Shown: positions 60,439-64,000 of the stretch, one piece after another
Layout: the number at the start of each line of letters is the position of its first letter
Numbering within the stretch: position 1 is the first letter of the stretch
Source of the DNA: Mucilaginibacter kameinonensis
GTDB taxonomy: Bacteria > Bacteroidota > Bacteroidia > Sphingobacteriales > Sphingobacteriaceae
Length of the DNA stretch: 64,000 bases
NCBI RefSeq assembly: GCF_003675385.1
Contig: NZ_RCWZ01000001.1
Span: 124,001 to 188,000 of the forward strand
Reading direction: 5' to 3'
Position numbers and translations under genes: made by a program
The notes under the pieces: model-generated
Databases searched by the model: none
Told to the model about the DNA's origin: nothing
The model's input: only the letters and a program-made list of their open reading frames with translations

Positions 60439-61914
60439 ATGATCACTACCTTCCTCGGGCACGAGCTCAAAGCTTTCTGGCGGTCAAAAAATACAGGTAA
60501 AAGTATTGCGATCCGCGTGGTAATGGCTTTGCTTATCCTTTATCTTTTTGCCTGTATTTTGTTTGCAGGGTTATTTTTAGATAAAATTCTGGAAGAATCT
60601 TTTCCAAATGACGACGTGGTGATCTCTTTTTGTGGCATTATCCTGCTCTACTTCCTGTTCGACCTCATCATGCGTATGCAGTTGCAGGAGTTGCCAACAT
60701 TAAGGGTACAACCGTATCTCCATTTGCCTGTTAAACGCAATACTGTAGTATCATACCTGGCTTTCACGGCTATGTTATCGGTTTTTAATCTGTGGCCCAT
60801 TATACTTTTTATTCCCTTTGTTTTAAAGGTGATCCTAACAGATTCGGGCGCTTTACCGGCGTTGGCCTTTGTACTGGCCATTTTAGGCTTCATGCTTTTC
60901 AACAATTACCTGGCCTTATTTATTAAGCGTAAGGCCAATTTAAACGGTTGGGTTTTCCTGGTATTTATAGCAACGCTGGGCTTGATCATCACAGGCGATT
61001 TTAGGTTTCACCTGTATTCAGTCCATAATATTTCTTACCTGTATTTCGGGCATTTGCTTAGTAAACCGGTATTGGTATTACTCCCCATAATACTTGCTGT
61101 AGCCATGTACTACATCAATTTTGCCTATTTAAAGCAAAACCTTTATCTCGAAGAATTAAGCTCGCGCAAGGCCTCAGCCTATAAAAGCAGCACCGAGTTT
61201 CCGCTGTTAAACAGGTTTGGCAAAGTTGGTGATCTGGTAGCTAACGAACTGAAACTGATCTTCCGCAACAAGCGCCCCCGTTCGGCATTGGTTATGGGCC
61301 TGTTCTTTATGTTTTACGGCCTTATATTTTACACTAACAGCCATTACGGACAAACCTGGTACATTTTTGTTGGCATGTTCATGACGGGTATTTTCATAAT
61401 TAACTACGGTCAGTTCATGTACAGCTGGCAGGCCGCGCATTTTGATGGTTTGTTGGTGAGCAAGATCAACTTCCGCGATTTCTTGAAGGCTAAATACCTG
61501 TTGTTTACCATGGTATCAACGGTGGCCTTTATCCTAACCACACCTTATGCCTATTTTGGCTGGCACATTGTATTAGTGCATTTTGTAATGTACCTGTGGA
61601 ACATCGGCGTTAATACAACCATTGTACTGTTTTTTGCTAATCGCAATGCAAAAAGCATCAACCTGTCAAAAGGCGCTTCATTTAACTGGGAAGGTGTAGG
61701 CGCTACGCAGATGCTCATCTCGTTCCCGCTTATGCTCACGCCATATATTATTTACCTCCCCTTCTCCCTGTTTAAGCATGCCGATATGGGTTTGGCCATG
61801 CTTGCCGCTATTGGGATCATATTTGTTTTAACCCGCGACTTTTGGGTTAAAAAACTGGAAGAAGATTTTATGCAGAAACGTTATACCATTGCCGAAGGCT
61901 TCAGAAATAAATAA
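60439..61914 (+). CDS. DUF5687 family ABC exporter permease
   Basis: A 491-aa protein with about 11-12 transmembrane helices; DUF5687 features include MITTFLGHELKAFWRSKNTG at the start and MRMQLQELPTLRVQPYLHLP. It is the membrane part of an ABC-2-type exporter whose ATPase starts 2 bp downstream. The substrate is unknown. Confidence 0.85.
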   Translation: MITTFLGHELKAFWRSKNTGKSIAIRVVMALLILYLFACILFAGLFLDKILEESFPNDDVVISFCGIILLYFLFDLIMRMQLQELPTLRVQPYLHLPVKRNTVVSYLAFTAMLSVFNLWPIILFIPFVLKVILTDSGALPALAFVLAILGFMLFNNYLALFIKRKANLNGWVFLVFIATLGLIITGDFRFHLYSVHNISYLYFGHLLSKPVLVLLPIILAVAMYYINFAYLKQNLYLEELSSRKASAYKSSTEFPLLNRFGKVGDLVANELKLIFRNKRPRSALVMGLFFMFYGLIFYTNSHYGQTWYIFVGMFMTGIFIINYGQFMYSWQAAHFDGLLVSKINFRDFLKAKYLLFTMVSTVAFILTTPYAYFGWHIVLVHFVMYLWNIGVNTTIVLFFANRNAKSINLSKGASFNWEGVGATQMLISFPLMLTPYIIYLPFSLFKHADMGLAMLAAIGIIFVLTRDFWVKKLEEDFMQKRYTIAEGFRNK

Positions 61915-61916
61915 TC

Positions 61917-62639
61917 ATGATTGAAGTAAGAAATTTAAAAAAGATCTACAACGGCATTACCGTTGTAGATGTGCCAGCATTGCAAATCAATAAAGGCGAA
62001 AGTGTTGGCCTTGTAGGCAATAACGGTGCGGGTAAAACTACACTGTTCCGGATGGTGCTTGACCTCATCCGTGCCGAAAGCGGCGAGATCTTATCCAATG
62101 GCGAAGTTGTAGCCGGTCATGAAAAATGGAAGGATTATACTGCAGCCTATCTCGATGAAGGTTTTTTAATAGACTACCTAACCCCCGAAGAATATTTTTA
62201 TTTCATAGGTGGCTTACACAACCTCAACAAGGCGCACGTTGACGAAGTATTAACCAGTCTCACCGATTTTTTTAACGGCGAGATCCTGAAAAAAGGCAAA
62301 TACATCCGCGACCTTTCAAAGGGTAACCAATGCAAGGTTGGCGTTGCAGCCTGCTTACTGCAGGAACCTGAATTGTTGATGCTCGACGAGCCTTTCGCCA
62401 ACATCGACCCAAGTACCCAGTTCAGACTTAAAAACCTGCTGAAAGATCTCAATAAAAATAAAGGTGTAACCACCATAGTATCCAGCCACGACCTTAACCA
62501 CATCACCGATGTTTGTGACAGGATTCTGCTGATGGAAAAGGGTGTGATCATTAAAGATATCGCAACCAGTTCATCAACGTTGAATGAGTTGGAAGCTTAT
62601 TTTGGTGTAATGTCCCCTTCTGAAGAGAAAGGCATTTAA
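61917..62639 (+). CDS. ABC transporter ATP-binding protein
   Basis: A 240-aa nucleotide-binding protein. Walker A GNNGAGKTT (34-42), signature LSKGNQCKV, Walker B LLMLDEPFANIDPSTQ and the His switch SSHDLNH. It pairs with the DUF5687 permease to drive export. Confidence 0.92.
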   Translation: MIEVRNLKKIYNGITVVDVPALQINKGESVGLVGNNGAGKTTLFRMVLDLIRAESGEILSNGEVVAGHEKWKDYTAAYLDEGFLIDYLTPEEYFYFIGGLHNLNKAHVDEVLTSLTDFFNGEILKKGKYIRDLSKGNQCKVGVAACLLQEPELLMLDEPFANIDPSTQFRLKNLLKDLNKNKGVTTIVSSHDLNHITDVCDRILLMEKGVIIKDIATSSSTLNELEAYFGVMSPSEEKGI

Positions 62640-62647
62640 TAAAACTA

Positions 62648-62731
62648 TGTCATTGCGAGGCACGAAGCAATCGCATGCTATACAGAGCGGTTTTGCTTCC
62701 GTGCGGTTGCCACGCTTCGCTCGCAATGACA
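62648..62731. repeat. Type B palindromic repeat, copy 7 (subtype B2)
   Basis: tGTCATTGCGAGGCACGAAG with right end TCGCTCGCAATGACa; centre cgcatgctatacagagcggttttgcttccgtgcg. Confidence 0.9.
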
Positions 62732-62742
62732 TAACTATTTTA

Positions 62743-63984
62743 TTAAGGAGCAGGAACGGCAGCTAACAAATCATCCGTCAACTTTTCAAACTCGCTGATA
62801 AACTCTGTATAGTGCTCACCGGTGCCCGGGCCGCTAAAACCGGTATGGATTTTTTGTACATCGCCGCTTTTATCAATAATGATGGTAGTAGGGAAACCAA
62901 CTACTTTTGATAGCATAGGCAAACTTTGAGCTGTTTGCTTTTTGTCGCTGGTGTAGCCTGTTATCAATAGCGGATAGGTTACTTTAAACCGGTCTTTCAC
63001 CTGCTGTAGCGCTTTCTTTGATTTCTCAAAATCGGTGCTGCGCTCATAAGCCAGACCAATTACTTCGACACCTTTATTGTGGTATTTTTTATAGTAGTTA
63101 ACCATATAAGCTGTTTCATCCATGCAGTTGGGGCACCATGAGCCCAGGATCTGAACAATAACTACTTTATTTTTGAACCTGTCATCATCCAATGACACTG
63201 TTTTACCATCAAGATCTTTAAAGCTGAAAGCTAATTTTTTATAGCCCGGCTTTAATGACGTGAGAGAATATGCATCAGGCAATTTGGCGTTTTCATCTTT
63301 TACTGCTGTCCACGCCTGTACTGAAGAATACCCTGCGTAAAATTTACCATCGGTTATCGTTTTATCGTCGCTGATAGTAGCAGTAAAGGTATAAGCATGA
63401 CCACCATCAAAAGTAGACAGGTAAAGTTTGTTACCACTCACCGAACCCTCAAGGTAGCGGTAGTCGCCGGTGGTGGTCAGGAAAGTACCGGTAAGTTTAT
63501 TACCATCCTGTTTAAACTCGCCAACGGTTGTATCGCGGCCCTCCCCTTGGCCAAATACTGCCGACCAGCGGCCACCAATATTAAACGCAGGTTTTTCCGG
63601 GCTTTTGAAAAATCGCCATGAAGTATTAGGCACTGCACTGAATGGAACAAGAAGATCATTATCTGCCAGGTGCCTTACCCAATTGCCGTTAAGGCTATCT
63701 CCATTAAGTTTCAGTTTAAAATCAGAATTGAACAAAGGCATGTGGATAAAAACAGAATCGCCTTTGGTGGTAACATCGGTTACCTTAAAATGCTCGGCAC
63801 CGTTAATAATGGCTAATTGTGGTTTGCCTCCGGTGCTATTAACCTCAAAATTGAAAGGAATTTCGGTACCCGATTTTGTTTTAAGCGCACCACGCCATTC
63901 GCCGGTTTTTAGTTTAGTTTGAGCAAAGCCGGTTTGCAGAAATAGTAATCCGCAAACACCGGCCGCGATATTTTTGAAAGTCAT
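62743..63984 (-). CDS. TlpA/thioredoxin-like peroxiredoxin-family protein
   Basis: A 413-aa protein with a signal peptide MTFKNIAAGVCGLLFLQTGFA. The N-terminal ~230 residues form a beta-rich domain of unknown function. The C-terminal ~165 residues are a thioredoxin fold with VVIVQILGSWCPNC (C284, C287), and a family proline in KVVGFPTTIIIDKSG. It probably acts as a periplasmic thiol reductase, as in cytochrome c maturation or surface stress. Confidence 0.88.
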   Translation of the reverse strand: MTFKNIAAGVCGLLFLQTGFAQTKLKTGEWRGALKTKSGTEIPFNFEVNSTGGKPQLAIINGAEHFKVTDVTTKGDSVFIHMPLFNSDFKLKLNGDSLNGNWVRHLADNDLLVPFSAVPNTSWRFFKSPEKPAFNIGGRWSAVFGQGEGRDTTVGEFKQDGNKLTGTFLTTTGDYRYLEGSVSGNKLYLSTFDGGHAYTFTATISDDKTITDGKFYAGYSSVQAWTAVKDENAKLPDAYSLTSLKPGYKKLAFSFKDLDGKTVSLDDDRFKNKVVIVQILGSWCPNCMDETAYMVNYYKKYHNKGVEVIGLAYERSTDFEKSKKALQQVKDRFKVTYPLLITGYTSDKKQTAQSLPMLSKVVGFPTTIIIDKSGDVQKIHTGFSGPGTGEHYTEFISEFEKLTDDLLAAVPAP

Positions 63985-64000
63985 ACTTAAATATATAGTC

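Noticed and set aside
63470..63922. 150-codon plus-strand frame
   Set aside because: Antisense to the TlpA-like gene, no start context or homology visible.

Overview
The window looks like chromosomal DNA of a Bacteroidota bacterium of the family Sphingobacteriaceae, most likely Mucilaginibacter or a close relative. This is inferred from the gene families and promoter style; no rRNA is present to prove it. The evidence is a SusC/SusD pair, GH92, a DUF2911 protein, a DUF3823 lipoprotein, a DUF5687 permease, PafA, a DUF6515 protein, promoters of the TTG-N19-TAnnTTTG type, few Shine-Dalgarno sequences, and mid-40s percent GC. No tRNA, rRNA, CRISPR array, prophage or intact insertion sequence was seen.

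Layout. 1-3244: the start of a PQQ-type sugar dehydrogenase with a cytochrome c tail (it runs off the left edge), then a divergent amino-acid permease. 3393-14135: a minus-strand polysaccharide utilisation locus (SusC, SusD, DUF3823 lipoprotein, an unassigned secreted TIM-barrel protein, GH92 alpha-mannosidase). 14658-21770: an RlmI-like rRNA methyltransferase, a DUF2911 protein, a sodium/solute symporter preceded by two tiny membrane proteins, and a large secreted PIG-L deacetylase. 22034-26657: a TetR-controlled TolC/EmrA/EmrB drug efflux operon with two clear operator palindromes. 26913-30986: an AhpD-like/AhpC peroxide pair, a WG-repeat membrane protein and a DUF2306 protein. 31129-39248: a long minus-strand Ter stress cluster (four TerD paralogues, TelA, TerC, a phosphoribosyltransferase-like protein, a HAD protein, a 321-aa unknown), with pgpA embedded. 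39716-41133: an ECF sigma/membrane anti-sigma pair followed by a candidate small RNA with a sigma-54-like promoter. 41134-47006: an AraC regulator, three short-chain dehydrogenases, an Atu4866-like small protein and a GapN-like dehydrogenase. 47442-50192: an unknown basic protein with RtcB and PrfH, a probable ribosome damage rescue and repair operon. 50286-63984: a beta-barrel protein, carboxylesterase, PafA phosphatase, divergent ThiE-like and thiamine-pyrophosphokinase-like proteins, a glycine-rich DUF6515 protein, RarA, a two-gene ABC exporter and a TlpA-like thioredoxin protein.

The intergenic DNA is full of dispersed palindromic repeats. At least seven copies start GTCATTGCGAGG (type B) and six carry CCCCTCTTGAGAGGGG arms (type A); types C and D occur once each. 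Two type A copies are each interrupted by a 194-bp miniature element with perfect 18-bp terminal inverted repeats, one flanked by an exact 10-bp duplication.

The most interesting signals are the 242-aa/RtcB/PrfH operon, the candidate sigma-54 small RNA, the miniature element that invades the palindromic repeats, and the Ter cluster with its unknown 321-aa lead gene.
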